From: JAUWCL01 sp964599375
GTDB lineage: Bacteria; Krumholzibacteriota; Krumholzibacteriia; Krumholzibacteriales; Krumholzibacteriaceae
Direction: 5' to 3'
Assembly (NCBI GenBank): GCA_964599375.1
Contig: CAZREW010000005.1
Coordinates: forward strand, 1 to 64,000
DNA length: 64,000 bases
Below, one piece after another: positions 28,468 to 37,340 of the stretch (the stretch's first letter is position 1; the number at the start of each line of letters is the position of its first letter). Both the position numbers and the translations under genes were made by a program. The notes below the pieces were generated by a model that was not told the DNA's origin, did no database searches, and saw only the letters and a program-made list of their open reading frames with translations.

Positions 28468-29864
28468 TGCCGGGACGGATCCTGATCATCGACGACGAGC
28501 CAAATATCCGAAAAACGATGGAGATGATCCACAGGGGCGCCGGATGGAAGACCGATTCGGCTGACCACGGAGAGGCGGGACTGGCGAAGATCCGCTCGGA
28601 TGACTTCGATCTGGTCTATCTCGACATGTCGATGCCGGGGATGCCGGGGCTTGATGTCCTGAGAAAGATCAGGCTCCTTCGCCCGGAATTGCCCGTCATC
28701 ATCCTCACCGGCCAGGGGACGATAGAGCTGGCCGTCGAGGCGATCAAGCTCGGCGCCTTTGACTTCCTCGAGAAGGAAACGGGCAAGGAGAAGATACTTC
28801 TCACATCGTCCCACGCCTGGGAGATGAGCTCCCTCGAGAGGGAAAACGAGAAGCTGCGCACCCGGGTATCTGGCGGCAGAAAGATCCTCGGGGCGAGCAG
28901 GGAGATCGCCGGAGTGCTCGAGCAGATAGCTAAGGTAGCCCCCACAACGACCCGCGTTCTGATACTCGGCGAATCGGGCACGGGCAAGGAACTGATCGCG
29001 CGAGAGATCCACCGGAGAAGCAAGCGCTCAGGGAAGGCGTTCATCAAGGTCAACTGCGCCGCCATCCCCGAGGAGCTCATAGAGGCGGAGCTGTTCGGAA
29101 GCGTCAAGGGCGCCTACACGGGCTCGGTCAAGACTCGGGAAGGCAAGTTCAGAGCGGCCGACGGCGGCACTATCTTTCTCGACGAGGTCGGCGACATGTC
29201 GATGAAGGTCCAGACCAAGGTGCTCCGCGTCCTTCAGGAGGGAGAGGTCGAAAGGGTCGGAAGCGACCAGATCATCACAGTCGACGTCCGCGTAATAGCG
29301 GCGACGAACAAGGACCTGAAGGCTGAGGTCGCGGCGGGACGCTTCAGGGAGGACCTCTTCTTCCGTCTCAATGTGGTCCCGGTGACAGCGCCTCCCCTAC
29401 GCTCTCACCCCAAAGATATACCAATACTGGCTAAGGCTTTTCTCGAGGAGTACTGCCTGGAGAACGAAATACCCCTGAAGAAGATCGACCCGAGGGTCGT
29501 GGAGGTCCTGTCGACCTATGGCTGGCCGGGGAACGTCCGCGAGCTGAGAAACCAGATCGAGCGGATGGTGATCATGTCGCAGGGAAGGACGATAACGATC
29601 GGGGATGTAAGCGAAGAGATAAGGCGAGGCGGCTCGGCGGTCCAGGCCGTTAAGCCGGCGGACGGACCTGTGGAGAGCAGGCTGGACACGTTCGAGGGGG
29701 TGCCCCTGCAGGAAGCGAAGAAGCGTCTCGAGGAGGCGCTGATCCGCAGGACACTCGACAGAAACGGCTGGAACGTGACGAGGACCGCGGAGGAACTGGG
29801 CATCGAGCGCACCAACCTTCACAAGAAGATAAACGCATACGGGCTGACAAAGGACGGACAGTGA
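28464..29864 (+). CDS. NtrX-like sigma-54-type response regulator
   Basis: A 466-residue regulator: receiver domain (D54 in LVYLDMSMPG), AAA+ domain with Walker A GESGTGKE (169-176) and Walker B TIFLDEVGD, and a C-terminal Fis-type HTH (about 440-460). The sigma-54 loop reads GAYTGS (216-221), so the usual final alanine is serine. The receiver's conserved Lys-Pro is K104 followed by Glu. It may still activate sigma-54, and three sigma-54-type promoters surround it. Its start overlaps the kinase stop. Confidence 0.92.
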   Translation: MMPGRILIIDDEPNIRKTMEMIHRGAGWKTDSADHGEAGLAKIRSDDFDLVYLDMSMPGMPGLDVLRKIRLLRPELPVIILTGQGTIELAVEAIKLGAFDFLEKETGKEKILLTSSHAWEMSSLERENEKLRTRVSGGRKILGASREIAGVLEQIAKVAPTTTRVLILGESGTGKELIAREIHRRSKRSGKAFIKVNCAAIPEELIEAELFGSVKGAYTGSVKTREGKFRAADGGTIFLDEVGDMSMKVQTKVLRVLQEGEVERVGSDQIITVDVRVIAATNKDLKAEVAAGRFREDLFFRLNVVPVTAPPLRSHPKDIPILAKAFLEEYCLENEIPLKKIDPRVVEVLSTYGWPGNVRELRNQIERMVIMSQGRTITIGDVSEEIRRGGSAVQAVKPADGPVESRLDTFEGVPLQEAKKRLEEALIRRTLDRNGWNVTRTAEELGIERTNLHKKINAYGLTKDGQ

Positions 29865-30005
29865 TACCGGGAGAACACAGTGTGATAAGAGACAACAGCT
29901 CCGGTGCTGGATCACCGTACGCCACAGACCAGAAAAACAAGAGACAAGATATTGATTTATAAGATGTTGCAACGACTCTCCAGTTTTTGCGTTCGGTGCG
30001 GGATC

Positions 30006-30020
30006 TGGCACTCCTCTTGT
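30006..30020 (+). promoter_or_regulatory. Sigma-54-like promoter of the barrel gene
   Basis: TGGCACTCCTCTTGT has a perfect -24 box and correct 10-base spacing, but the -12 position is GT instead of GC. The start point would be near 30032, 46 bases before the gene. A perfect GTTGCAAC palindrome lies 34 bases upstream (29966-29973). Confidence 0.5.
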
Positions 30021-30077
30021 AGTTACTGTCACCGGAACTGATATGACGATCCGGACTCGACAGCGAAAGGAACGAGG

Positions 30078-30734
30078 ATGAAGACATCACGAAGAATAAG
30101 AAAAGCGGCTACAATGACGGCGTTTGCCCTGGTCATGACGGCTTCGCTCGCGGCCGCGGCATCGGCCCACGATCCAGCCGATTCGATTGGCACGAAGCCC
30201 GTCGAGGACAAGAGCGGGATATATCTCGGGTTGAGGTTCGTCGGATCTTCGCTTCACGCCGAGGACAAGGGAGACGGCGCATTCTTCATCAAGGATGACG
30301 GCGGCGGGGTGCAGTTCGATATCGGCTACCGGTTCAACATGGCCTTCTCGCTCGAATTCGCCATTGGCACTTCGACCCACGAGACGTCCGAGCAGGCGCT
30401 CGACGCCAACATCTACTCGATCTGGCTTCTGGGCTATTACAGGTTCTCGCCGTACAGTGCTTTTCGTCCCTTCATCAAGTTCGGGCTCGGCGGACACGGT
30501 CTGGACGTCGTTTACGGAGAGGCGGCGGCACGCATAGACGGCGGTGGCGTCGCGATCGGTGCCGGGTTTAATTACTTCTTCTCACCGCACTTCGCCATCG
30601 GACTGGATCTCACGACAAACATCATCCAGTACGACACGGCGACGATAGCCCTCGGAGGCCTGGAATACTCTTTCGAGATCGACGAGGAAGGCTCTCTGAC
30701 AACGCTTGGCCTCTCGTTCTCATATAACTTCTGA
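30078..30734 (+). CDS. Small outer-membrane beta-barrel protein
   Basis: A 218-residue exported protein with a signal peptide ending AASAH and a mature domain of about eight amphipathic strands (GIYLGLRFVGSSL, FNMAFSLEFAIG, FSPYSAFRPFIKFGLGG). It ends SFSYNF with the terminal phenylalanine typical of outer-membrane barrels. It belongs to the broad OmpW/OmpA-barrel-like group. AAAGGAACGAGG precedes the ATG. Its own sigma-54-like promoter and a strong terminator make it a single-gene unit next to the two-component operon, possibly a target of that system. Confidence 0.8.
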   Translation: MKTSRRIRKAATMTAFALVMTASLAAAASAHDPADSIGTKPVEDKSGIYLGLRFVGSSLHAEDKGDGAFFIKDDGGGVQFDIGYRFNMAFSLEFAIGTSTHETSEQALDANIYSIWLLGYYRFSPYSAFRPFIKFGLGGHGLDVVYGEAAARIDGGGVAIGAGFNYFFSPHFAIGLDLTTNIIQYDTATIALGGLEYSFEIDEEGSLTTLGLSFSYNF

Positions 30735-30768
30735 TTACGCCTCTGCCCCGAAAAAGAACTCTGCCCTC

Positions 30769-30799
30769 ACGATGCCGGTCCCGCCGGCATCGTCGTTTT
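30769..30799 (+). terminator. Rho-independent terminator of the barrel gene
   Basis: A perfect 10-base stem ACGATGCCGG / CCGGCATCGT with a five-base loop is followed by CGTTTT. Confidence 0.8.
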
Positions 30800-30890
30800 A
30801 TAGCAACAACCGTGAATCCACGCCACGGATCCCGATTTTAGTGGTATCGCATATCTCTAGCAATAACTGGTGCTTACGGCATCGCCCCCC

Positions 30891-30905
30891 TGGCACGCTA
30901 CCTGC
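30891..30905 (+). promoter_or_regulatory. Sigma-54 promoter of the lipoprotein gene
   Basis: TGGCACGCTACCTGC keeps the -24 box TGGCACG and the -12 GC with exactly 10 bases between GG and GC. Transcription would start near 30917, 46 bases before the ATG. Confidence 0.7.
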
Positions 30906-30962
30906 GATTAGAATATGCTGAGAGTCGCAAAAGGTAACCCGCCCTTCAAAGGAGGACACAAG

Positions 30963-31853
30963 ATGAGAAAGCGACTGAACATCATCGGCCTTATGGTCCT
31001 GCTCGCCGCCTTCGTGCTCGCGGGATGCTCGAACGAGAACGATCCCGTCGCCGTGGAAGAGCAGCAGGCCCCGAACCTTCCATCCGTCGAGACGATGAAA
31101 CTCGATATCGCCTTCTTTGAGTCGGCCGGTCTTCCTCCCCAGGCTGTTGAGACAGGAAAACTCGACGGGCCCCTGGCCGTGACTGCAGACGGGATGCATC
31201 TTAATTATCTCAACGCCGCGGTCCGGGTCCTCTATCTCGACGTGGTCGTTTTCTCGGCGCTCGTCGAGCCGGTTGTCGCTTTTCAGCTAGCAGTCAGGTC
31301 CGTCCCGCAGCCACAGGGCGACGGCTCATGGCTATGGACATACATCGTCGTCGAAGGGGCGAAAGAATATGCGATCTACCTGTACGGCAAGGACGAGGGT
31401 ACATACTCGAGCTGGCGCCTTGAAGTCTCCACAAACGATCCCGACATGCCTCTCGATCATTTCACGTGGTTCGCGGGCGAAGTGGAAAGCGACAACAGCG
31501 GCGGTTACTGGCAGTTCTACGAGCCGGAAAAAGAGCCCGTCTCCATCGCTTCGGCTGCGCTCGCGACTCCCGGAGCAGAGAGCATAAGGATAGACTGGAC
31601 CGAGAACGGAATGGACGGAAACAGCCTGATCCTTCTCGTCAACAAGGCGGGCGACCCCGCCGAGGGGAGCATGCTGACCTTCGAGGAAGTTCCCGAGCAT
31701 TGCTCAGTCGAGTTCTACGACGCGGGATCCGGTGACACCGGAACGATACTCTGGCGCTTCGACGGTTCCGGGTATATCGAGTGGCCCGACTTCCGTAACG
31801 GCACACGCTCCTGCTGGGACAACGCTCAACGCGACGTCGACTGCATCGGCTGA
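30963..31853 (+). CDS. Lipoprotein of unknown function
   Basis: A 296-residue protein with a type II signal peptide and lipobox LAGC (Cys near residue 21), followed by an acidic linker. The rest is not recognised; it is predicted to be mostly beta, with aromatic-rich strands (SYWQFY-type and WFAGEV). ATG 30963 was chosen over an upstream frame start because AAGGAGGACA stands directly before it. It stands alone under a sigma-54 promoter and ends at a strong hairpin. Confidence 0.8.
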   Translation: MRKRLNIIGLMVLLAAFVLAGCSNENDPVAVEEQQAPNLPSVETMKLDIAFFESAGLPPQAVETGKLDGPLAVTADGMHLNYLNAAVRVLYLDVVVFSALVEPVVAFQLAVRSVPQPQGDGSWLWTYIVVEGAKEYAIYLYGKDEGTYSSWRLEVSTNDPDMPLDHFTWFAGEVESDNSGGYWQFYEPEKEPVSIASAALATPGAESIRIDWTENGMDGNSLILLVNKAGDPAEGSMLTFEEVPEHCSVEFYDAGSGDTGTILWRFDGSGYIEWPDFRNGTRSCWDNAQRDVDCIG

Positions 31854-31879
31854 TCCAGCCTCGATACGGCCATATACGC

Positions 31880-31910
31880 AAGGGGCGTGCGCATAGCGCA
31901 TGCCCCTTTT
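31880..31910. terminator. Bidirectional terminator between convergent genes
   Basis: A 13-base stem AAGGGGCGTGCGC / GCGCATGCCCCTT with one G-U pair and a three-base loop is followed by TT. On the other strand the stem also ends in a T-rich stretch. It serves the lipoprotein gene and possibly parA. Confidence 0.75.
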
Positions 31911-31936
31911 AACGGGATCCACAGGTTCTATCCAGG

Positions 31937-32836
31937 TCAATTATTGCTGATGACGCCGGCTGCGTCTGCGCCCGCGCCGTCGAGATTGCTTCTGATCACG
32001 CCGCGCTCGACGGAGAAGAGCGTGTTCGCCGCCGCTATCCTCCCCATGATCTCGAGGGAGAGGTTCAGGTAATCCTCCATCCCGTAGCTTCTGGGCCGGT
32101 AGCTGAAGATGTCCTTGCCGAACCTCGGCGACTCGGCGAGCACGATGTTCTCCCTTATCACCGTATCGAGGAGAAGGGCACCGTACTGCTCCTTGAGCGC
32201 GTCGACGATCGCCCGGCTCAGCACCTTCCTGCCGTCATAACGCGTCGCTATCAGGCCGCCGATCGTAAGCTCGGGGTTCAGCCCCGTCATCACCGACTCG
32301 ATCTTCTCCATCAGGCTGTCGAGGCTCCTGAGGGCGAGATGCTCGGTCTGGACCGGTATGAAGACCTTTTTCGCGGCGACGAGCGCGTTCGTCGATATGA
32401 ATCCGAGGCTCGGGGGGCAGTCGAAGAGTATATAATCGTAATCGCCGTTGATCCTCGCTATCGCGCGGCGAAGAAGGGACTCGCGCTCGAAGGTGTTGGC
32501 GAACGTCGTGTCCGCCTCGGCGAGGTCCTGGGAGGCGGGTATCAGCGACATCGAGAGCTGCGCCTCGCTGTCTCCCATGTAGATGCGCGCCCGCAGCGGC
32601 CTGGTGATGATCGCTTCGCGTGGATGGACCCTCCCCCTCATCACATCGTATATCGTGTACCTGACGTCCCCCGCATCAATGCCGAGAAACTCGGTAAGAT
32701 GACCCTGCGGGTCAAGGTCGATCAAGAGTACCTTTTTCCCGAGGATCGACAGGCCGGCGCCGACGTTGACTGCCGATGTGGTCTTGCCCACTCCGCCCTT
32801 CTGATTAAGGAACGCTGCGGTCTCTGTCTGATGCAT
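31937..32836 (-). CDS. parA: ParA/Soj-family ATPase, orphan
   Basis: A 299-residue ParA-type P-loop ATPase with the deviant Walker A KGGVGKTT (residues 13-20), switch I DPQGHLTEFLG and Walker B YILFDCPPSLG. Such proteins move DNA or protein cargo along the nucleoid. No parB gene or parS-like repeat is visible beside it, so it is an orphan whose cargo is unknown; it need not act in chromosome segregation. A GGAGGG sequence precedes the ATG at 32836, and a hairpin (TCCGGCC/GGCCGGA, 32857-32874) lies just before the RBS. Confidence 0.9.
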   Translation of the reverse strand: MHQTETAAFLNQKGGVGKTTSAVNVGAGLSILGKKVLLIDLDPQGHLTEFLGIDAGDVRYTIYDVMRGRVHPREAIITRPLRARIYMGDSEAQLSMSLIPASQDLAEADTTFANTFERESLLRRAIARINGDYDYILFDCPPSLGFISTNALVAAKKVFIPVQTEHLALRSLDSLMEKIESVMTGLNPELTIGGLIATRYDGRKVLSRAIVDALKEQYGALLLDTVIRENIVLAESPRFGKDIFSYRPRSYGMEDYLNLSLEIMGRIAAANTLFSVERGVIRSNLDGAGADAAGVISNN

Positions 32837-32932
32837 CTTCCCTCCTCAATTAGATCTCCGGCCTGAGGGCCGGATACAAGCCGCTCGAAGAAACCCATAA
32901 AGCGTGCATTCTCACCTGAATCGGCGATTATT

Positions 32933-33349
32933 TCAATGTTTTTCTAGCCTGCCTTTATGAAAACTGTTCGGCTCCGTCCTGGGTGCAAATATTGTGGACT
33001 GTGGGACCGTCACCTGAGTGACCACGGATTTGCATACCCGCGAAAGGAGCTTTCCGACGATGAACCCGGACGCGCTGAAGGGATAGCGACCGAGGCGACG
33101 GTGCTGTCGATGCCAAGACCGCCGGCCCGGGGGCCACACGTCCTCCAGGACCCGCCTGATATCGTAGCGCTTCCACCGCTCCGCCACGGCGGGATCTATC
33201 GCCCCGGTCTTCCTGTCCCAGAGGATATCGGGCCTGCAGGCATCGCTCCCGGAGCAGCCGTGCATGAAGATCACAGTGGCAGAAGCTATCGTCAGGAATC
33301 GAAATGCGACCCCGCTAATAATCCTTATCATTCGCGGTCTTCTCGTCAT
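32933..33349 (-). CDS. Putative small lipoprotein, possibly decayed
   Basis: A 138-residue minus-strand frame with an AGGAA sequence six bases before its ATG and a lipobox-like signal (TVIFMHGC, Cys near 32). The first 70 residues look coding (DILWDRKTGAIDP, RRVLEDVWPPG). The rest is basic and could be out of frame, because the other two frames are equally open, so a frameshift is possible. No family is recognised. Confidence 0.35.
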   Translation of the reverse strand: MTRRPRMIRIISGVAFRFLTIASATVIFMHGCSGSDACRPDILWDRKTGAIDPAVAERWKRYDIRRVLEDVWPPGRRSWHRQHRRLGRYPFSASGFIVGKLLSRVCKSVVTQVTVPQSTIFAPRTEPNSFHKGRLEKH

Positions 33350-33524
33350 TACGAGTTCCTATGGATGGATACTCCTTTTATTAGGATATGTTTCAATCTA
33401 TCATTCAAGAAAGCAAGGTCCTCCTTCCTGGTACACTTATAATGGATGATATGATTTTTTTCTTGAAAGAATGAACGATCAGGCATTCAATTACAGCAAC
33501 GGCTTTAACCAGGGGGTGGATATC

Positions 33525-33728
33525 ATGAAACTATGTTTCTGTCGTTTTCTGCTGGCGGCCGCGATCCTGGTCCTGTCGATATTTTTCTATGCTCACGGCT
33601 GGGCGAGGATCGTGATCGTCATCGCGGCAGTGCTGCTGACCATAATGAGCTTCTTCTACAACGTGTGCTGCTGCCGCAGGGGGAAGGATGAGGCCTGCGG
33701 AGCTTCCGAAGAAAAATCCGCGCAGTAG
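33525..33728 (+). CDS. Small two-helix membrane protein
   Basis: A 67-residue protein with two hydrophobic helices (about residues 6-22 and 27-45) and a cysteine cluster NVCCCRRG at the cytoplasmic or lumenal edge. ATG 33525 was chosen over a start at 33471 because GGGGGTGG lies at RBS distance and the extra N-terminus is polar. It is not a recognised family. It lies in a stretch of small and broken genes. Confidence 0.55.
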   Translation: MKLCFCRFLLAAAILVLSIFFYAHGWARIVIVIAAVLLTIMSFFYNVCCCRRGKDEACGASEEKSAQ

Positions 33729-33849
33729 CAGCATCGCCTTATGGAACGGCCGGGCAGAGAGTGACAATCTCTTGTCAAGCGGCGCATATTTCTATAGACT
33801 CACCGCCGGTGATTTCGAAGAGACGAGGAAGATGATCCTTCTTCGCTGA
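33688..33849 (+). pseudogene. Remnant of a FlgD-like C-terminal sorting module
   Basis: The frame ending at TGA 33847-33849 reads LWNGRAESDN, SSGAYFYRLTAGDF and RKMILLR. This is the last third of the sorting module found at the ends of the large secreted proteins in this window. The start of the parent gene is missing; 5' of the module is unrelated sequence overlapping the small membrane gene in another frame. It is a leftover of a deleted or rearranged secreted-protein gene. Confidence 0.7.
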
Positions 33850-33962
33850 CGGCGCGCCGGCGCCTCCCGGATCAGCATCGATGCCCTGGATCCCTGGGTA
33901 TCTGTGTGTCCGGACGCGGCCTCGGGCCATTGCAATATATGAATGACAAGGGACCACTGAGC

Positions 33963-34883
33963 ATGGAAGCCACGAATCCGTTACTTACAGCGACAGGCCT
34001 GACAAAGCGCTTCGGCGAACTGACCGCCGTCGACGGTATAGATTTCGAGATATCCCGGGGCGAATGCTTCGGCCTGCTCGGCCCCAACGGCGCCGGGAAG
34101 ACGACGACGATCAAGATGATCCACGCCGCCCTGCCGGTCACCGAAGGATGCCTCTGCATCTTCGGACACGACATCATGGAGAACGTCCGCGAGATAAAGG
34201 CGCACATCGGCGTCTGCCCCCAGGACGTCAACCTGGACCAGGACTTCACCGTCCAGAAGAATCTAATCGCGTACGCCCGATACTTCGGCATCCACGGTGC
34301 CGAGGCGAAGCGCAGGGCCGGAGAGCTCATAGACTTTTTCCAGCTCGGCGAGAAGCGCGACCAGATAATAGAGAACCTGTCGGGCGGGATGAAAAAGAGG
34401 CTTCTTCTCGTGCGGGCGCTCGTGAACGAGCCCAGCCTGCTCATCCTGGACGAGCCGACCACAGGCCTCGACCCGCAGGCGCGTCACCAGATATGGGAGA
34501 AGATCCGCGAGCTAAGGAAGAACGGCACCACGATCATCCTGACCACCCACTACATGGAGGAGGCCGAAGCACTGTGCGACAGGCTCCTGATCATGGACAA
34601 AGGGGAGATCATCGACAGGGGCCGCCCGAAGGAGCTCATCGAACGACACATCGGCCGCGAGGTGATCGAGATCGATAACCCGTCGCCCGGCGCCGCCGCT
34701 GCGATCGAGAGTTCCGGGGCGCGAAACGAGACATACGCGGGAAGGACCTATATATACCCGGGTGACGGGCGGGAACTTCTCGCCGCGATATCCGCGGTGG
34801 AGCCCTCGGGACAGGTCGTCCTGAGACGGGCGAGCCTCGAGGACGTCTTCCTTCGGCTCACGGGGAGGCAGCTTAGAGAATGA
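33963..34883 (+). CDS. ABC-2 type exporter ATP-binding protein (NodI/DrrA-like)
   Basis: A 306-residue ATPase with Walker A GPNGAGKTT (40-48), signature LSGGM (139-143), Walker B LLILDEP and an H-loop in TTHYMEE. A DrrA-type C-terminal extension follows. It powers the permease encoded next, with a four-base overlap (ATGA). ATG 33963 was preferred to two in-frame starts upstream, whose extra residues are not conserved-looking. Substrate class is unknown; relatives export polysaccharides, lipids or drugs. Confidence 0.9.
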   Translation: MEATNPLLTATGLTKRFGELTAVDGIDFEISRGECFGLLGPNGAGKTTTIKMIHAALPVTEGCLCIFGHDIMENVREIKAHIGVCPQDVNLDQDFTVQKNLIAYARYFGIHGAEAKRRAGELIDFFQLGEKRDQIIENLSGGMKKRLLLVRALVNEPSLLILDEPTTGLDPQARHQIWEKIRELRKNGTTIILTTHYMEEAEALCDRLLIMDKGEIIDRGRPKELIERHIGREVIEIDNPSPGAAAAIESSGARNETYAGRTYIYPGDGRELLAAISAVEPSGQVVLRRASLEDVFLRLTGRQLRE

Positions 34884-35665
34884 GTCTTATCCGTAATATA
34901 AGCTACCGCGCTATATACGTCTGGAGGCGGAATCTCGACGTCAACCTCGTGACGTGGCAGACGAACTTTCTGCCGCCCGTGCTCGAGCCGCTGCTCTACA
35001 TCGTCGCCTTCGGGTTCATGCTCGGCCGGTATGTCGAAAAGATAACCTGGTCGGGGATGCAGCTCGACTTTCTAACATTCATCGCACCCGGCATGATATC
35101 GGTCGCGATGATGTACCACTCGGTATTCGAGTGCATGTACGGATCGTTCATCAGGATGTATTACCAGAAGACGTTCGACGCGATCATCGCGACGCCTCTT
35201 ATGATCGAAGACGTCATCGCCGGTGAGATCCTCTGGGCGGCGACCAAGAGCTTTTTCGCCGCGAGCATAATGCTCATAGTCATCTCGTTCTTCGGTCTTA
35301 TCCACTACCCTATGGGACTGGTAATCGTGCCCCTCGCTTTTTTCGCGGGGCTGATGTTCGGATCGTTCGGGATGCTGTTTACCGCTATATCCCCGAGCAT
35401 CGACACCATGAACCTCCCGGTCTTTCTCGCGATCACGCCGATGTTCCTCTTCAGCGGCACCTTCTTCCCGATCGAGGGGCTGCCCTTCTGGGGCCGGGTC
35501 ATCGCCAACGTCTTTCCCCTCACGCACGTGGTGAACATAGCGCGCGCCGCGTCGCTCGGAGTCCTCTCCGCGCGACAGCTTCCAGACTTTCTTTATCTGG
35601 CCGCGGTCGGGAGCGGGCTCTTCTTCACCGCCGTATTCCTGATGAGGCGCAGGCTCGTCAAGTGA
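34880..35665 (+). CDS. ABC-2 type exporter permease (NodJ/DrrB-like)
   Basis: A 261-residue membrane protein with six helices of the ABC-2 family. The stretch LFSGTFFPIEGLP followed by VFPLTHVVNIAR is the family's signature region. It pairs with the ATPase that overlaps it. An AT-rich stretch without a gene follows. Confidence 0.9.
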   Translation: MSLIRNISYRAIYVWRRNLDVNLVTWQTNFLPPVLEPLLYIVAFGFMLGRYVEKITWSGMQLDFLTFIAPGMISVAMMYHSVFECMYGSFIRMYYQKTFDAIIATPLMIEDVIAGEILWAATKSFFAASIMLIVISFFGLIHYPMGLVIVPLAFFAGLMFGSFGMLFTAISPSIDTMNLPVFLAITPMFLFSGTFFPIEGLPFWGRVIANVFPLTHVVNIARAASLGVLSARQLPDFLYLAAVGSGLFFTAVFLMRRRLVK

Positions 35666-35918
35666 TCCCTGTCTGAAATCCGGGAAGATGGTCCTGCTTC
35701 GTTTTTTCAGGAGAATGGTCCGTTTTCGCTTTTATATTGAGCTAAACGGAGTTTACGACATGGACAGAATCTTACCGCCATCGGTGGCGGTGGAAAATCT
35801 GCCACTTATCTTGTCTTATCATCAAGCCTGTCGGACCTGGCCGCCGCCGAATCAGCGGCTTCAATGGCCTTCCCGACCACGCCGGCCCCGGGAAGACCCG
35901 ACTCGGCCAGGGCGCGGA

Positions 35919-37232
35919 CTAATCGAGGTCCGACGGGAGGTGTGGCACCGCGTAGAGATCCCTGAACAGATCCCATCGCCGCGCGTTATTGTCTCCCGCC
36001 TCGCGCTCCAGGTAGCTCCTCACCAGCGCCAGGCCGACGTCGTAGGTCACGACGTAGCTGCGGTACTTCTCGCCGAAGCGAAGGTACATGTCGGCTCTCG
36101 CCTCTGACATCAGCGAGTACTTCTGCAGGAATCCGTTCGCCTCTTCCCTTGTCATCTTCCCGTCGAGATAGAGCCGCACCGCCTCGGTCCTCGCCCCGCG
36201 CAGCTCGCGCGTCAGCTCCTCGAACTTAAGGTACTTTTCCGCCTTCGCCGGATCGAGGCCGGCCAGCGGGAACAGGACGTCCCGGATGAAGGCCACCCTC
36301 TCTTTGTCGGTGAAGACCATGCGGACGGCGTAGTTCGCGCCTCCCTCGTTCAGCGTCGCCTGGGGGCAGAAGAGTGGCTGCACGGTATATTCCATCCAGC
36401 CATGGTCGTCGAGCATGTTCTCCTCGACCAGGACGTTCTGGACATGGTGTCCGGGGTATCCCTCATGCGTGGCGAGCCCGAGCGGCGATCCGATGTAGAC
36501 CGGCAGCTCTACGTTTACCTGGATCAGGCTGCGGTAGTTACCCTTGTACCAGTTGTAAGCGCCCCAGGAGACCCCGGTGACGTACTCCTTGTCGAAGCTC
36601 TCGCCCTCCGGCAGCGCGATATGCTGAAGCGTCCTGCCGCGAGCCTCCTCGATAGCCCTCGAGAAAACAGCGTCGATCCTGTCCCGGGGGATCGCGAAGC
36701 CGGCCCTGTATGCCTCGGCCCTCTCGGAGAGATCGCCCTCGCCAGGCACGAGCGTGTCCAGCTCGGCCAGGGCGGCGTCGAGCGCATCGATGTCGGCCGG
36801 AGGGGCGACGGCGTCGTATAGCGCCTTCGACTCCTCGTCAAATGTCATCTCCGCGCCCCCGACGAGCTCGATCCTCGCCTTCATCGAAAGGATGTGAGCG
36901 CGCAGGAACCTCACCCTGCGTTTCTCCAGGTCACTGAGAACACTTACGTCGGCGGCATCGAGCTCCTTGACCAGCGACTCCGCCCGCGCGGCCAGCTCGG
37001 CGGCGGGTATCTTATGCTCCTTCCCTTCCGGAAGGGGAGCAGGCTCCCATTCCTCTGGACCGGTGTAGGCATCGACGTAGTCGGGATCGTACTGCCCCAG
37101 AACGAGACTGAGCCTGACGTACGATTCCGCGACACGGCCTATCGCCGCGCGTTGCGACTTCGGATCTGAGCCGCCGCAGGATGAAAGGGAGGCACCGAGC
37201 ATGAGTGCTGAGATAATAATGAACCGGATCAT
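35919..37232 (-). CDS. DUF885-family lipoprotein, probable metallopeptidase
   Basis: A 437-residue protein with a lipobox (LSSC, Cys near 19) and a DUF885 domain. The zinc-site motif is HEGYPGHH (the family form of HExxH with an extra His), and a later NEGGANY supplies the likely third ligand. DUF885 proteins are related to M32/M3 gluzincin peptidases. It is tethered in the envelope and may digest peptides there. AAGGAG precedes the ATG. No operon partner is obvious. Confidence 0.85.
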   Translation of the reverse strand: MIRFIIISALMLGASLSSCGGSDPKSQRAAIGRVAESYVRLSLVLGQYDPDYVDAYTGPEEWEPAPLPEGKEHKIPAAELAARAESLVKELDAADVSVLSDLEKRRVRFLRAHILSMKARIELVGGAEMTFDEESKALYDAVAPPADIDALDAALAELDTLVPGEGDLSERAEAYRAGFAIPRDRIDAVFSRAIEEARGRTLQHIALPEGESFDKEYVTGVSWGAYNWYKGNYRSLIQVNVELPVYIGSPLGLATHEGYPGHHVQNVLVEENMLDDHGWMEYTVQPLFCPQATLNEGGANYAVRMVFTDKERVAFIRDVLFPLAGLDPAKAEKYLKFEELTRELRGARTEAVRLYLDGKMTREEANGFLQKYSLMSEARADMYLRFGEKYRSYVVTYDVGLALVRSYLEREAGDNNARRWDLFRDLYAVPHLPSDLD

Positions 37233-37340
37233 CGTTTCTCCTTTGTCGTCTTAATCCGGCCGGAACGTCCTTGCGCGAGAAACGTCACAAGTAAGGGACA
37301 TCCTTGCGCGGGAACCCCTTTGGCCGTCAGGGACCTACGA

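Noticed and set aside
35688..35715. KMVLLR-like end resembling a second sorting-module remnant after the ABC exporter
   Set aside because: Only about six matching residues and no upstream module; chance is likely.
35796..35964. 56-codon minus-strand frame reading on past the DUF885 gene (VRALAESGLPGAG...)
   Set aside because: It reads sensibly for about 40 codons but overlaps the DUF885 gene out of frame and has no start signal; at best a gene fragment.
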